Origin: Streptomyces sp. DSM 15324
GTDB taxonomy: Bacteria > Actinomycetota > Actinomycetes > Streptomycetales > Streptomycetaceae
Direction: 5' to 3'
Length of the DNA stretch: 64,000 nucleotides
NCBI RefSeq assembly: GCF_001514285.1
Contig: NZ_KQ949033.1
Location: 248,001-312,000, forward strand
Under the pieces are notes generated by a model. That model worked only from the letters and a program-made list of their open reading frames with translations. It had not been told where the DNA came from and did not search any database. Numbering within the stretch: the first letter of the stretch is position 1; each line of letters begins with the position of its first letter. The position numbers and the translations under genes are program-made. Below are positions 49,365 through 59,400 of the stretch, piece after piece.

Positions 49365-52300
49365 CGGCCTCCCCCGATCTCGATGTGCAGCCGGCCGTTC
49401 TCCGGCCGGTCGCGGTCGTCGTCCAGCTGTGCGACCTCCAGCGGCCCGATCCGCAGGAGCCCGTCGTCCAGCTCGCCGGCGTCCGGCGCGAACAGCCTCC
49501 GCAGCCGGGTCACCAGCACGCTCGTCACGCCGGGTACGGCGGCCGCCGCCGCGACCACCCGGCTGATCCGCACCGGATCGCCGAACGTCACCCCGTCCGG
49601 CGCGAACAGGGCCAGCACCCTCCGCCGCACCGCGTCGCGCACATGACCGCGCTGGTGGCCGGCGGCGGCACACACCCGCAGCTCCAGGTCGACGGGGACC
49701 GCGGTCGCCGGCTGCACGACCACGTCGTGCCCGATCCGCCGTACGCCGTCCAGCGTGTGCGCGACCAGGGCCAGCAGCCGCGCGCCCGGGACCCCGGTGC
49801 CGAGGGCGTCGACCGCGACGTGCACCTCCTGGCCGCTGCCGGTCCAGCGCAGGTCGGCCGCCGCCCGCTGTACCCCCGGCACCGCCGAGGCCAGCGCGGC
49901 GTAGTCGTCCGCGGTCACCGCCCGGAGCCTGACCCGGTGCGGCTGGAGCGGCGCCAGGCGTCGCACCTCGTCGAGGGCCTCCGGCTCGCTCCCGCCGCGC
50001 GCGGGCAGCGGGTTGCGCACCAGCGTGACGGCGTCGTCGTGGCCGTCGCACAGCACCAGGTGCCCGATCGCCTCGGCCCCGACATTGCCCCCGACGCCGT
50101 TGCCGACCCGGTGGCGGACCGCGATCCGCCCGCCCGCCGGGAGCGGCGCGCCCTGCACGCCGTCGCCGAAGCGCAGGGTCAGCCGGCCGTCCTCCTCGGT
50201 CTCGCCGACGAACGCCTTGGTGTCCGGGGTCGCGGTCAGCAGGTCGCGGCGCGGCGTCCACGTGCCCGCCGGTGTGCCGTCGGGTGTACGCGCCGTGACG
50301 GTGACCGCGGGCAGCGCGGCGCGGGGGTCCTGGCTGAGCGCGGCCGACGCGGGGCCGGCCAGCCGCGGGTCGTCGGCCCGCAGGCCGTCGGTGTACGCCG
50401 GACCCCAGGTCTGGGCGAGTTCCTCCGGCAGCCAGTCGCCCAGCACCTCGCCGTCGCGTGCCCGGCGGGACAGCCGTGCCAGCCGCCGGATCTTCGCGCC
50501 CAGCAGGGCTTCGTGGCGCAGGAGCAGATCGCGCAGCGCCCGTGCCTCGTCGTGGGCGAGGCCGAGCCGGTCCAGCGTCTCCTGACCGAACAGGAGCCGC
50601 AGTTCGGCGATCTCCCGCTCGGTCAGCGGCCGGGCCGCGCGCCACAGCGCGGTGAGCCGCGCCCCGGCCCGCGCCGCGATGCCGTCGAGCAGGTCCGCCT
50701 GCGCGGCCGAGACCCGTGCCGGGTCCGGGTACGCCGTCCGGTGCGTCACCGGCCCGTCGGCCGGCTCGGGGCGGAACGGCTCCACCGTGCCGGGGTAGGT
50801 GAGCTGGGCCAGGAGCGTGTCCAGGCTCGCCGCCTGGTCGGCCGCGGGCGCCGTGTCGTCCAGCCCGCACCGGTCCAGCGCCGCCGGGCCGACCACCGCG
50901 CGCAGGGTCGTGACCTGCTCCGCGGTGAGCTGCTCCCCGCGCCGGGCCAGCGTCATCAGCGCCACGACGGCCTCCCCTGCGGGCCCCCGCTCGGGACGGT
51001 CGGGACAGCAGCCGGGGTCGCACACCAGCGCCGGCGCCGGCTCCGCCGGGACGTCGTACTCCTCCGGGAGCCCGCCGCAGAACGTCAGGTCGCGCCCGTG
51101 GTCGACCAGGACGACGTTGCCCCGCGCGACCGTCACGTCGGCCAGCCGCTCGCAGGCCGGGCCGCCCGTCGTAGTCAGACAGGCGGCGAAGTCCAGCGCG
51201 TCCTCGTCCGCCCAGGTCACCTCCACGACCGCCCGGTCGTAGAGCGCGTCGCACGCGGGCGTCACCGACGTGAGCCGCACCACCTGACGGTGGGTCGGGT
51301 CGGCGTCGGCCGCCGCCCCGGTGCGCGGGCCGAGCACCTCCTCGATCACCAGCAGGTCACCGGGCACCAGGGACAGCCCCTCGTCGACGAGCGTCGCCGA
51401 GGTCGCGCCCCTGGGCAGACAGCACTCCTCGTCGCCCCAGGTGTGGAACCGGATCCGGTTGTGCGTCGGCCGCAGCTCGGTCTCCCCGCTCGCGAGGGGT
51501 TCGAAGACATCGGTCCGCACGGCGGGCGGCAGGGCGGACAGCGCCGCCTCCGTCAGGACGGCCCCCAGCTCCGGCCGCTCCACCGGGTCCACCCGGCTGA
51601 CGTCGATCGCCGCGAACCGGAACGTGCCCGGCCGCAGTGTCACCTCGTCGTCCACGCTCAGCGTCACCGCGGCGCGCGCGTTGCACCCGTCGTGCATCGG
51701 GTAGTCGATCAGCCGGACGTGCCGGCGCACCGACGTCCGCCGCCGCGCGGTGTGCAGGTACGCCTCGGTCGCCACCGCGTCCAGCTGGTACTCCAGCTGG
51801 TCACCGACGTACGCCAGCAGTTCGATCACGGTCGTCCCGAGGTCCGGCACATGCCGCTCGACCCAGGTGGGCGCGACCAGCGTCATCCGGTCCAGCAGCT
51901 GGCGGCGCAGCGTGGCGTAGTCCCGCGCCGTGTAGTCGATCACCGGTGCCGGCCGGGCCGCGGGCGCCGTGCCGCACCCGCAGGGGCGCTCCGACGGGGC
52001 CGGGCAGCGGGGGTGGAAGACGAAGTCGGCGCGGGAGTAGCGCGGGTCGAACCCGGCCCTCGGCTCGGTCCCCGGCCGGCCCTGAGCGTCCGGCTCCACC
52101 ACGGACAGGGTGTACGGCGAGGTGTCGCCGGTGCGGTCGACCACGACGACGGCCCGGTCGTCCAGGTCCGCGTCCTCCGCGCGTTCGACCGTCACCTCGG
52201 TGACGTGCACGCCGGTGACCCTGCGGCCGCCGTCGATCCGGATGTGGCCCGGGGTGAGCCGCTCCGGCGCCTTGCCGAGGAACGTCACCACCAGGGTGCG

Positions 52301-52381
52301 CCCGTCGTCCTGGGCCTCCACGGCATCGATGCCGTCGAGCCGCGCGGCGCGGACGTCCCGGCGCCGGTGCCCGGTGTTCAT
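49361..52381 (-). CDS. Baseplate-J-like assembly protein
   Basis: A 1006-aa protein, first of two J-like paralogues. VIDYTARDYATLRRQLLDRMTLVAPTWVERHVPDLGTTVIELLAYVGDQLEYQLDAVATEAYLHTARRR is the hallmark of TIGR02243-type baseplate assembly proteins. ETEEDGRLTLRFGDGVQGAPLPAGGRIAVRHRVGNGVGGNVG and NPLPARGGSEPEALDEVRRLAP recur in the paralogue. A Cys-rich segment (VCDPGCCPDRPERG) and long helices interrupt the middle. Role: wedge of the baseplate. ATG at 52381 overlaps the gp25 gene stop. Confidence 0.88.
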   Translation of the reverse strand: MNTGHRRRDVRAARLDGIDAVEAQDDGRTLVVTFLGKAPERLTPGHIRIDGGRRVTGVHVTEVTVERAEDADLDDRAVVVVDRTGDTSPYTLSVVEPDAQGRPGTEPRAGFDPRYSRADFVFHPRCPAPSERPCGCGTAPAARPAPVIDYTARDYATLRRQLLDRMTLVAPTWVERHVPDLGTTVIELLAYVGDQLEYQLDAVATEAYLHTARRRTSVRRHVRLIDYPMHDGCNARAAVTLSVDDEVTLRPGTFRFAAIDVSRVDPVERPELGAVLTEAALSALPPAVRTDVFEPLASGETELRPTHNRIRFHTWGDEECCLPRGATSATLVDEGLSLVPGDLLVIEEVLGPRTGAAADADPTHRQVVRLTSVTPACDALYDRAVVEVTWADEDALDFAACLTTTGGPACERLADVTVARGNVVLVDHGRDLTFCGGLPEEYDVPAEPAPALVCDPGCCPDRPERGPAGEAVVALMTLARRGEQLTAEQVTTLRAVVGPAALDRCGLDDTAPAADQAASLDTLLAQLTYPGTVEPFRPEPADGPVTHRTAYPDPARVSAAQADLLDGIAARAGARLTALWRAARPLTEREIAELRLLFGQETLDRLGLAHDEARALRDLLLRHEALLGAKIRRLARLSRRARDGEVLGDWLPEELAQTWGPAYTDGLRADDPRLAGPASAALSQDPRAALPAVTVTARTPDGTPAGTWTPRRDLLTATPDTKAFVGETEEDGRLTLRFGDGVQGAPLPAGGRIAVRHRVGNGVGGNVGAEAIGHLVLCDGHDDAVTLVRNPLPARGGSEPEALDEVRRLAPLQPHRVRLRAVTADDYAALASAVPGVQRAAADLRWTGSGQEVHVAVDALGTGVPGARLLALVAHTLDGVRRIGHDVVVQPATAVPVDLELRVCAAAGHQRGHVRDAVRRRVLALFAPDGVTFGDPVRISRVVAAAAAVPGVTSVLVTRLRRLFAPDAGELDDGLLRIGPLEVAQLDDDRDRPENGRLHIEIGGGR

Positions 52382-52749
52382 GGCGCCCTCCCCTCGAACG
52401 TCTCGGTACGGCGGTCGCCGGTCGCCCTGACGAGGTACGCCACCCGGACCCGCAGCACGCTGTCGTCGCTCTCGACCACCACCGCGTCGATCTGGATCAC
52501 GTCCCCCAGCCAGCGCTCCAGCTGGGCATGGACGGCCAGTTGCAGGGTGGCCGCCAGTTCCGGGCTGTTCGGCTCGAAGACCAGGTCCAGCAGGCCGCAG
52601 CCGAAGTCCGGCCGCATCACGCGTTCGCCCGGGCCGGTGAACAGCACCAGCTCGATCAGGTCCGCGATGTGGCCGTCGTACCCGACGTCGGCCGTCCGCC
52701 CCCGTCTGTCCACCCGGAACGGGAAGTCGATGTCGATCCGCTCGGTCAC
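52378..52749 (-). CDS. gp25/GPW-like baseplate wedge protein
   Basis: A 123-aa protein matching the GPW/gp25 family: DIDFPFRVDRRGRTADVGYDGHIADLIELVLFTGPGERVMRPDFGCGLLDLVFEPNSPELAATL. The family signature is the R-P-x-F-G-x-(G/D)-L block, complete here. In tailed phages and contractile injection systems gp25 nucleates the sheath on the baseplate. GTG at 52749 with AGGGGG upstream. Four bases after the PAAR-like gene. Confidence 0.92.
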   Translation of the reverse strand: MTERIDIDFPFRVDRRGRTADVGYDGHIADLIELVLFTGPGERVMRPDFGCGLLDLVFEPNSPELAATLQLAVHAQLERWLGDVIQIDAVVVESDDSVLRVRVAYLVRATGDRRTETFEGRAP

Positions 52750-52753
52750 GTGC

Positions 52754-53083
52754 TCAGACCCCCTTGGTTCGTTGCTGTACGACCGTCACCAGCGGCGGCC
52801 CCTGCGGGACCTGCTCCGCGCTCAGGCACAGCCCGGTCGACGCCTGCGTGACGACCGGCGCCCCGGCCACCGTCACCCGCGCCGCCGGTGTCACCCAGCG
52901 GATCGTCACGCACGGCTGCGGCTTGGGCCCGACGGTGAACGGGCAGCCCGCGATCAGCCAGACGCCGGCCACCGTGGCGGCCGGCAGGCCGGACAGGTTC
53001 ACCCGGGGGGCGGCGGGCAGGTACGACGCCCGCCCGCCGTGCGGGCAGCTCACGGTCGCGTTCACGTGCAGGACGTTCGTCAT
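52754..53083 (-). CDS. PAAR-like spike-tip protein
   Basis: A 109-aa protein, MTNVLHVNATVSCPHGGRAS, with repeated short beta hairpins and Cys residues at 13, 47, 58 and 86 (SCPHGG, AGCPF, PCVTI, LCLSA). This is the DUF4280/PAAR-like pattern of the metal-bound cone that sharpens the spike. In T4 the gp5.4 PAAR protein caps gp5. Here the gp5-like gene lies immediately upstream, with two bases between. The frame's longer extension to 54760 is antisense-type shadow. Confidence 0.8.
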   Translation of the reverse strand: MTNVLHVNATVSCPHGGRASYLPAAPRVNLSGLPAATVAGVWLIAGCPFTVGPKPQPCVTIRWVTPAARVTVAGAPVVTQASTGLCLSAEQVPQGPPLVTVVQQRTKGV

Positions 53084-53085
53084 CG

Positions 53086-53598
53086 TCAGGTCACCGTGAG
53101 TCCACCGGCGTTGACGTCCACCATGGTGCCGACCAGCGAGATCGTGGCGCCCTTGCCGTTGCTGATCAGGATCCCGGTGTCGTTGACCGTGATCACCGCC
53201 CCGCCCGGTGAGCGCAGGGTGATGCCGGGGCCGCCGGGCAGGTCGGACAGGAGGACGCTGTACTGGCCGCGGGTCTGGAGCAGGATGTTCGGCTGCCCCG
53301 GCGGCCCGGCCAGCGCGGGCGGCGGCACCTCGGCCACCGAGCCGAACCAGCAGCCCGTCCAGATCGGGAAGCTGGGGTCGCCCTGCTCGAACTCGATCCA
53401 CACCCCCGCCCCGAGGACCGGGACGGCGTACATCCCGGTCTGCGGGCCGGCCACCGGGAGGCACGGCATCGCGAACGTGCACGGGGTGTCGCCGAGCACG
53501 TCCGGCACCGTGGCCTGGATCCGGCCCTGCTGCAACGGGTCGACGTTGTTGACCACGGTGCCGCGGTACTTGCCGAGGTACTTCGTCGCTTCTGGCAT
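53086..53598 (-). CDS. gp5/gpV-like spike protein (OB fold plus short beta-helix)
   Basis: A 170-aa protein. KYLGKYRGTVVNNVDPLQQGRIQATVPDVLG and VPVLGAGVWIEFEQGDPSFPIWTGCWFG are the OB-fold of phage baseplate V/VgrG-type spikes. The last 65 residues, with repeats ILLQTRGQYSVLL, ITLRSPGGAVITV and ILISNGKGATISL, fit a short triple-stranded beta-helix. No lysozyme domain, so it is a needle rather than an enzyme. ATG at 53598 after GAGG. Confidence 0.88.
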   Translation of the reverse strand: MPEATKYLGKYRGTVVNNVDPLQQGRIQATVPDVLGDTPCTFAMPCLPVAGPQTGMYAVPVLGAGVWIEFEQGDPSFPIWTGCWFGSVAEVPPPALAGPPGQPNILLQTRGQYSVLLSDLPGGPGITLRSPGGAVITVNDTGILISNGKGATISLVGTMVDVNAGGLTVT

Positions 53599-53607
53599 CT
53601 GTCGTCC

Positions 53608-54735
53608 TCACGGGAGCACGGCCGGGGTCAGGGACACCAGGCCCTCGCGGGCCAGGGTGAAGTTCTGGGTGTACGAGCCGCGCTGCAGGTTGTGCGTCAC
53701 GGATTTCACGTAGTAGAGGCCGTCGTACGTCAGCCCCGCCCCGCGCACCCCGACCAGTTCGCGGGGCCGCAGCACCTGCCCGTAGCGGGTGACGTCCAGC
53801 TGGCCGGAGCCGCTCACCGCGTCGGACGACTCGACCGCCCTGGCGAGCGCCTCGGCGACCGCCTGCGCCGGCTCCTTCTTCGCGGTGTCCGCGATCACCT
53901 TCTTCTTCAGGGCCGGCGCGGGCCGGGCCGCGAGCGGCGGCCGCAGCACGCTCACCTCGGGCACCGGCAGCAGCAGCGCCACCTTGGTGGCGGGGATCTG
54001 GACGCGGGCGACCGGCTGTTCCCGGGCGGAGCCGTCGAACCCGAACGTCATCTGGTCCACGGTGGAGAGGTGGTCGGAGTTCACGGTCAGCGCGTGCTGC
54101 GGGACGCCCAGCCGCACCTCGGGTCCCCAGTAGCCCTTGCTGACGCCCGGCACCGGACCGGGGTCGAGGTAGAAGACGTATCCGTTCGCCTTGGCCAGCT
54201 CGTTGAGGTACCCGAGGTCGGTGCCCTTCTGGAAGTCCACCCGCTGTGTCGGCGGAGGGGTCTGCGGCACCAGCTCGGGGACGACCAGCGGCACGATCCC
54301 GTACTGCGCGTACTGCGCGATGATCGTCGCCACCCGGACCGCAGGACCCATCGCCGGATAGGGCACGCCCTCGCGCTCCTCCAGGTCCATCAGCACCGTC
54401 AGGTCCTCGCCGGTCAGCGTCAGCGTCGACTGCCCCGGCACCCCGCTCACCCCGACCTCGTGCCGCAGGACGATCCCGTCCATCAGCACCGTCGGCGTTC
54501 CCCGCACGATCGCCGTCAGCACCACCCGGGTCGGCGGGTCGAAGAACCCGGAGGGCAGCAGGGTCCGCGCGATCAGACCGCTCCTGGACAGGTCGAACGC
54601 CAGCTGGAACCCGCTGCGCTGCCCGGCGCTGACCGTGATCTGCGCCGACAGCAGCGCCTCGGTCACCGCCTCGGGCGCCGGCACGGCGATCTGCCGTCCC
54701 ATCATCAGCAACAACCGCACGGGCGCCTCGGCCAT
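53608..54735 (-). CDS. gpD-like baseplate hub protein
   Basis: A 375-aa protein of the phage late-control D/gp27 type. PVRLLLMMGRQIAVPAPEAVTEALLSAQITVSAGQRSGFQLAFDLSR starts the first hub barrel; VDFQKGTDLGYLNELAKANGYVFYLDPGP is the best match to the family block F-x-x-G-T-D-(W/L)-x-x-x-x-x-x-A. KSVTHNLQRGSYTQNFTLAREG closes it. A Lys/Ala-rich linker (270-300) is an insertion. In VgrG, hub and spike are one protein; here they are split over two genes. Confidence 0.88.
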   Translation of the reverse strand: MAEAPVRLLLMMGRQIAVPAPEAVTEALLSAQITVSAGQRSGFQLAFDLSRSGLIARTLLPSGFFDPPTRVVLTAIVRGTPTVLMDGIVLRHEVGVSGVPGQSTLTLTGEDLTVLMDLEEREGVPYPAMGPAVRVATIIAQYAQYGIVPLVVPELVPQTPPPTQRVDFQKGTDLGYLNELAKANGYVFYLDPGPVPGVSKGYWGPEVRLGVPQHALTVNSDHLSTVDQMTFGFDGSAREQPVARVQIPATKVALLLPVPEVSVLRPPLAARPAPALKKKVIADTAKKEPAQAVAEALARAVESSDAVSGSGQLDVTRYGQVLRPRELVGVRGAGLTYDGLYYVKSVTHNLQRGSYTQNFTLAREGLVSLTPAVLP

Positions 54736-54796
54736 CGCTCCCCCCTCTCTCGGTGCGCACCGGCCACTCGCGACCCGGTGTGCGGTCGTCGTCCGG

Positions 54797-55129
54797 TCAG
54801 CCGGTCCGGTCCGGCAGCGTGATCCGCAGGACCCGGCCCGGGGTCCGGGTCAGGTCGGCCGGATCCATGACGGGGTTCGCGTCGGCGATCCGCCACCACT
54901 GTTCGGCGTCGCCCAGGTACCGGTTCGCCAGGTTGTCGGCGCGGTCCCCCTCGGCCACCACATGCGCGTCGATCTGCGCCAGCCGCTCCGGCGGCGGCAG
55001 GATCCGCCGCGGTGTGTACGGGATCTCACGCCCGTCCGCCGTCGTGTGCACCGACTGCCCGATGCCGTGGTACCTGCTGGTCCGCGGATACGGGTCCGGC
55101 GCCGGAATGTCGTCGAGCACCCCTGCCAC
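54797..55129 (-). CDS. Small LysM-domain baseplate protein
   Basis: A 110-aa protein. The N-terminal half is Pro-rich with YHGIGQSVHTTADGREIPYTPRRILPPPERL; the C-terminal half, HVVAEGDRADNLANRYLGDAEQWWRIADANPVMDPADL, is a LysM module as found in gp53-like proteins of phage and eCIS baseplates, which hold the hub inside the wedge. Not necessarily a cell-wall binder. GTG at 55129 after GGGGGAAG. Separated from the tube gene by a 62-bp repeat-bearing gap. Confidence 0.85.
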   Translation of the reverse strand: MAGVLDDIPAPDPYPRTSRYHGIGQSVHTTADGREIPYTPRRILPPPERLAQIDAHVVAEGDRADNLANRYLGDAEQWWRIADANPVMDPADLTRTPGRVLRITLPDRTG

Positions 55130-55140
55130 GCGCTTCCCCC

Positions 55141-55167
55141 TTCGTCTCGTTCGTCTCGTTCGTGTCG
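55141..55167. repeat. 9-bp tandem repeat (TTCGTCTCG)x3
   Basis: Two exact and one variant copy (ttcgtgtcg) between the tube-protein and LysM genes, 12 bases upstream of the LysM GTG. Within the operon's only gap longer than 60 bp after position 56450. Confidence 0.7.
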
Positions 55168-55191
55168 CGACGGTTCGTCGTCGTACGGGTC

Positions 55192-55833
55192 TCAGATGCC
55201 GGTCAGTCCGAGCTGGGCGAGCCGGCCCGCGGCGAGCTGCCCCGCCAGGCGCTCCTTCTGTGCGAGGTGCGCCAGATACAGCTCCGCGCCGCGGTGCCCG
55301 GCGGGCAGGTCGCTGACCGTCAGCAGCCGCAGCCCGACCGCGAGCGTCGCCCGGATCGGCTGCAACTGCTGGTCGAAGGCCTCCTCGGTGACCGACAGCT
55401 CGGTCAGCCGCACCGGTACGACGCGTCGCGGGCCCCACACGAACAGCGTCAGCGGCTGCTCGACGGGCGTGATCTCGAGCATGCCCAGCGCGGCCAGCCG
55501 GCTGTTCGCCCGCACCTGCGCGGCCGGCGGCTGGATCAGCATCTCCAGGGCCGCCAGCTGCGGGTGCACACCGAGCGGCGACGGCACGGTGAGCTGGTCG
55601 GTGGCGTCCAACTCGGCGGTGAACTTCCACGACTCGACCGCCGGCCCCTTGAGCCGCAACGCCTCGGTCCGGTCCCCCTGCTGCTCCCCACCGCCCGCCT
55701 GCGGCGCGATGCTGCGCTCCAGCGAATCCGGATTGAACTGCAGCACGACGATCCGCTGCGGCGTCCCGCGCTCGGGGTCCACGATCACGATCCCGGCCTG
55801 CACCGGTCTGGGCAGATCCGCGTACCTCGTCAT
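55192..55833 (-). CDS. CIS tube protein (tube-initiator type)
   Basis: A 213-aa protein. IVVLQFNPDSLERSIAPQ (residues 28-45) is the CIS-tube N-terminal motif (F-N-P-x-S-L), and SWKFTAELDATDQL and the WGPRRVVPVRLTELSVTEEAFD stretch complete the domain. In Afp/Pvc clusters the equivalent protein joins the tube to the hub and carries its own LysM; here LysM is in the next gene. ATG at 55833 overlaps the previous gene's stop (ATGA). Confidence 0.85.
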   Translation of the reverse strand: MTRYADLPRPVQAGIVIVDPERGTPQRIVVLQFNPDSLERSIAPQAGGGEQQGDRTEALRLKGPAVESWKFTAELDATDQLTVPSPLGVHPQLAALEMLIQPPAAQVRANSRLAALGMLEITPVEQPLTLFVWGPRRVVPVRLTELSVTEEAFDQQLQPIRATLAVGLRLLTVSDLPAGHRGAELYLAHLAQKERLAGQLAAGRLAQLGLTGI

Positions 55834-56450
55834 CCGTCCTCCTCCCCCTCGGTCCGTACGTCGGGCGCGTCGTACCGCGCCTCGAGCGCGACACCCGCGT
55901 CCTCGCGCAGTACCGGGTCCTCGTCGAACTCGGCCATCGCCGCGAGCGGTTCGAGGTACTGCGGCCAGAACGCGTACGACGAGGCCGCCAGACCCGCCGC
56001 GCGGACCTCACGGTCCTTGTCGAACATCGCGGCGGTGATCCGCTCGAAGTACCGGGCGTCGTAGGCGAACGGGGCTCCGAGTCCGGACGTCAGCACCGCC
56101 CGGGCGCGCTCCGTCGCCGTCCGCGCGGACGTGATCGCGGCCAGCAACTCCTCGTCGGTGAGCGGCTGCACGAACCGCTCGACCAGCTCGGCGAATCGGG
56201 CCACCTGCTCCTGGTCGTCCCCGACCAGCACGACCGCGGTGGCGTCGGCCCGCTCGTCGGTGAGGGCCTGGAAGAAGACGCCCGGCGACATCTGCCAGGA
56301 CCGCTGGAGCAGCGCGGCAGCCGGCCGTTCCTCGCCGAGGGGGACCATCCGCAGTTCGTCGACGAGACGTCGGACCTTGCGCTCGTCACCGCGTGAGCGC
56401 AGCACCATCCGCCGGCTCAGGACGTGCCGTTCCACACCCTCTCCGCTCAT
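55830..56450 (-). CDS. Helical-repeat protein of the injection-system operon
   Basis: A 206-aa protein, predicted almost entirely helical, from ATG 56450 (MSGEGVERHVLSRRMVLRSR). Blocks such as GDDQEQVARFAELVERFVQPLTDEELLAAITSARTATERARAVL and DREVRAAGLAASSYAFWPQYLEPLAAMAEFDEDPVLREDAGVALEARY resemble HEAT repeats. No family recognised. Fixed between the DUF4157 giant and the tube gene, translationally coupled to the latter, so it may be a chaperone or assembly scaffold (inference). Confidence 0.6.
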   Translation of the reverse strand: MSGEGVERHVLSRRMVLRSRGDERKVRRLVDELRMVPLGEERPAAALLQRSWQMSPGVFFQALTDERADATAVVLVGDDQEQVARFAELVERFVQPLTDEELLAAITSARTATERARAVLTSGLGAPFAYDARYFERITAAMFDKDREVRAAGLAASSYAFWPQYLEPLAAMAEFDEDPVLREDAGVALEARYDAPDVRTEGEEDG

Positions 56451-56451
56451 G

Positions 56452-59400
56452 TCACGTACCACCGAACAGCCTCCGTTGGATCGCGGGGTCGCGCAGCAAC
56501 CTGCGCACATGGCCGAGGAACGCCTGCTGCGCCTCCTCCCTGCCGGACTCGGGGATGACGATCCCCTCGACCAGCAGCAGGGCGCGCATCATGGTGACGA
56601 TCCTGGTCCGCAGCATCTCCGGTGACTCGCCGCCGGGGCGCCGCACGTGCCACGGCTCGCGCGGGCGCACCCCCTCGCCGGCCGCCTTCCGTTCGCGGTA
56701 CGCCATGACGGCCGACGCACCGACCGATCCGGGCTGTGCGTAGGGCATCGTCTTCAGGGCTTCCGAGGCCGGGATGCCTCCGGGACGTCCGGCGACGGCC
56801 GCCGCCGAGACCCGCAGCAGCGCCGGACTCGTCACTCCCGGATAGGGGGCCCGCATCGGCTCCGCGACCAGGGGGACGACTGCCCCGATCTGCGCCTGTG
56901 CCGGCAGTTTCCCGAGCGCGTCGAAGTTGCCGGCGTGCGCATACTGCAGGGCCTGGACGGTGGTGGCCGGGTCGGCGGCCGCTGCGGCGGCGAACCCCGG
57001 GTAGTCGAGGCTGACCGAGGTGACCGGCCGCCAGACGCCGGCGGGGCCCTGCGCCATCGGCCTCCAGCGGCCGGCCGGGTCGCTCCCGGTCACCCGCAGG
57101 GAGGCGATCACGACGGGTGTGCGCCCGCCGAGCGTGATCAACCGCGCTCGGGCGATCCGGCGTTCGGAGATCAACTGGTTCACGCCGTGCGCGATCGCGA
57201 GGGGCGACACGCCGGACGGTGCGGTGATGGACGTCAGGCGCGACGGCACCGCCGGGTCGATCTTCACGCTCCGCCGCCAGGCCTCGGGATCGACCTGCCG
57301 GGGGTCCATCTTCTCGGCCCTCACCTCGTCCGCCATCTCCCTGAAACGCCGCGTCCTGAGCAGGGCGTCGACCTCTTCGCGCACGATGCGGAGCAGTTCG
57401 TTCTCGCCGACCTCGTCCAGCGGCAGGAAGGGTTCGGCCGGGCTGAGACCGGCGAGGACGTTGCGGACGGGCCGACCGGTCAGGTAGAGGCGCCTGAGGC
57501 GGTACCACGGGCGCAGCGGGATCAGCGCGGCGCGCAGGATGTGCTCCCGCACACCGCGCCGTACCAGTTTCCGCAGCACCGGCCGCAGCCGTCCGGTGAT
57601 CCGGGCGAGCCGCTGTTCCTTGGACTCCTGGGGCTTGTTCCGGGTGTTCCGGCGGTTCTGCGCGCGTCGGTCGGCGACCTTCCTGCGCCAGTCCCGGAAC
57701 TTCTCCCTGCCCTTGGCCACCAGGTTCCTCAGCCTGCGGGCGCTCGCCGTCAGCGCGCGGCCCAGCCTGCTGTGCGCGAGCCCCGCACCCAGCCGCCGGA
57801 TCGTGCGGCCGACCGTTCTCAGCGCGGGCCCGACCACCCGGCCGACCGCGCCCGCCGCACGTCGTACCCCGCCGGCCGCGGCGCGCAGACCGCCCCGGGC
57901 GGCGGCGCCGACCCGGCGCGCGCCCGACCGCACGGCCCGTGCCGTCGCGGTGACGCCGCGCCGGACCGCCTGCGCGGTGGCGACGGCACCGCGCCTGACG
58001 GCCGCCACCCCGCGGCGCAGCGCGTTCCGGGCGGCGTCGACCCCGCGGCCGGCGGTCTTCCGCACGGCGCGGGCGCCGCGGCCCAGGCCCTTCATGATCT
58101 TCTCGGCGATGCCCTTGAGCCGGGTGCCGACGCCCTTCAGCGCCTTCCCGATCCGCGCCATGAGGAAGTTCGCGAGGAACTCCAGCAGCGCCACCGCCCC
58201 GGCCGCCACGGCCCGCGCGAACAGGCACGCCGCCGCCGCGCCACCGGCCTTCACGGCCTTCAGGAAGGTCAGGAACGCGCTGAAGGCGGCGATGACCCTG
58301 CTGACGCTCTGATAGGCCGCCATCACGCCCTGGGCGATGGCGAGGATGCCGCCGACGGCCGGGACGATCAGGGCGATCAGCTTCTCGACGACGAGCGAGA
58401 CGATCATCGCGGGCAGTGACTGCACGATCGTCCGCCAGGCCATCCTGCCGATCTGCGCGACCGACATACAGCCCTTCACCAGCACGTTCCACAGCATCTT
58501 GCCGATGCCGACGACGGACTCGACCTTCTCGTCGAACCACGCCCTGACCGCGCTCTTGATCGCGCCCCAGAGGAAGGTGCGGACCCCGTCCCGGGCCGTG
58601 GCGCCGAGCTTGCGGACCCAGCCGATCGGGTCCGGCGCGATGTCCTTGACCAGCGCCGCGGCGTCACCGAGCAGCCGGAGCGCGGAGTCGACGAACTCGA
58701 TCGCCTTCGTCACCGCGCCGCGGACCACCTCGACGGCCGCGAGCAGCGCCTTCTCGTACAGCCGCAGGACCGCGACCAACGCGTCGGCCAGTGCGTCGAC
58801 GAGCGCGTGGACCGCCTTCTTCAGCCGGTCGGCGAGCTGCTGCACCCGGGCGACGGCGGCGTCGCGCATCGAGACGATCGCCCTGCGCATCTTCTCCGCA
58901 ATGCCCGGGAAGACGGTGGCGATCGCGCTCACCGCGGCAAGGAGCACGTGCGCGAGGCCCTTGATGATGCCGGTGATCGCCTTCGCAGCCAGGTCGATCA
59001 GCCCGTCGACCGCCTTCTTGAAGCCTTCCTTGATGGCGTCGATCGCCCTGACGGCCAGGTCGAAGACACCCTTGATCACCGAGACGAGCGCGTCGAACGC
59101 GGCCTTGACCTTGGACTTGGCCCAGCCCCACCAGCCGGAGGACTCCTGCTTCTTGGCCTCGCGCTCCTTGCGGGCCTTCTCCTCTGCGGCCCTGCGCTCC
59201 CTGCCGATCCGGTCGTTGTCCTCGTTCCTGCGCCGGTCGACGGCGGCGTCGGCCTCGGTCTTCCTCGCCGCGGTGTCCTCGCGGGCCCTGCCGTGCGCGT
59301 CGGTCGCGGTCCGGGTGGTGTCCTCGACCGCCCTGTCCTGCTCGTCACGCCACGCACCGCGCCGGCCGGCCGCGTCCTCGCGCGCTTCCTGGCGTACGGC

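Noticed and set aside
49361..51254. Upstream extension of the second J-like frame to 51254 (1893 codons)
   Set aside because: The extra part is Arg/Ala-rich and lies in another frame of the 1006-aa J-like gene; the ATG at 49364 with ATGA overlap fits the operon.
41554..53713. Plus-strand open frames of 1277-1442 codons opposite the injection-system genes
   Set aside because: Arg/Gly/Pro/His-rich with no domain, exactly antisense to well-supported baseplate genes; caused by third-position GC bias.
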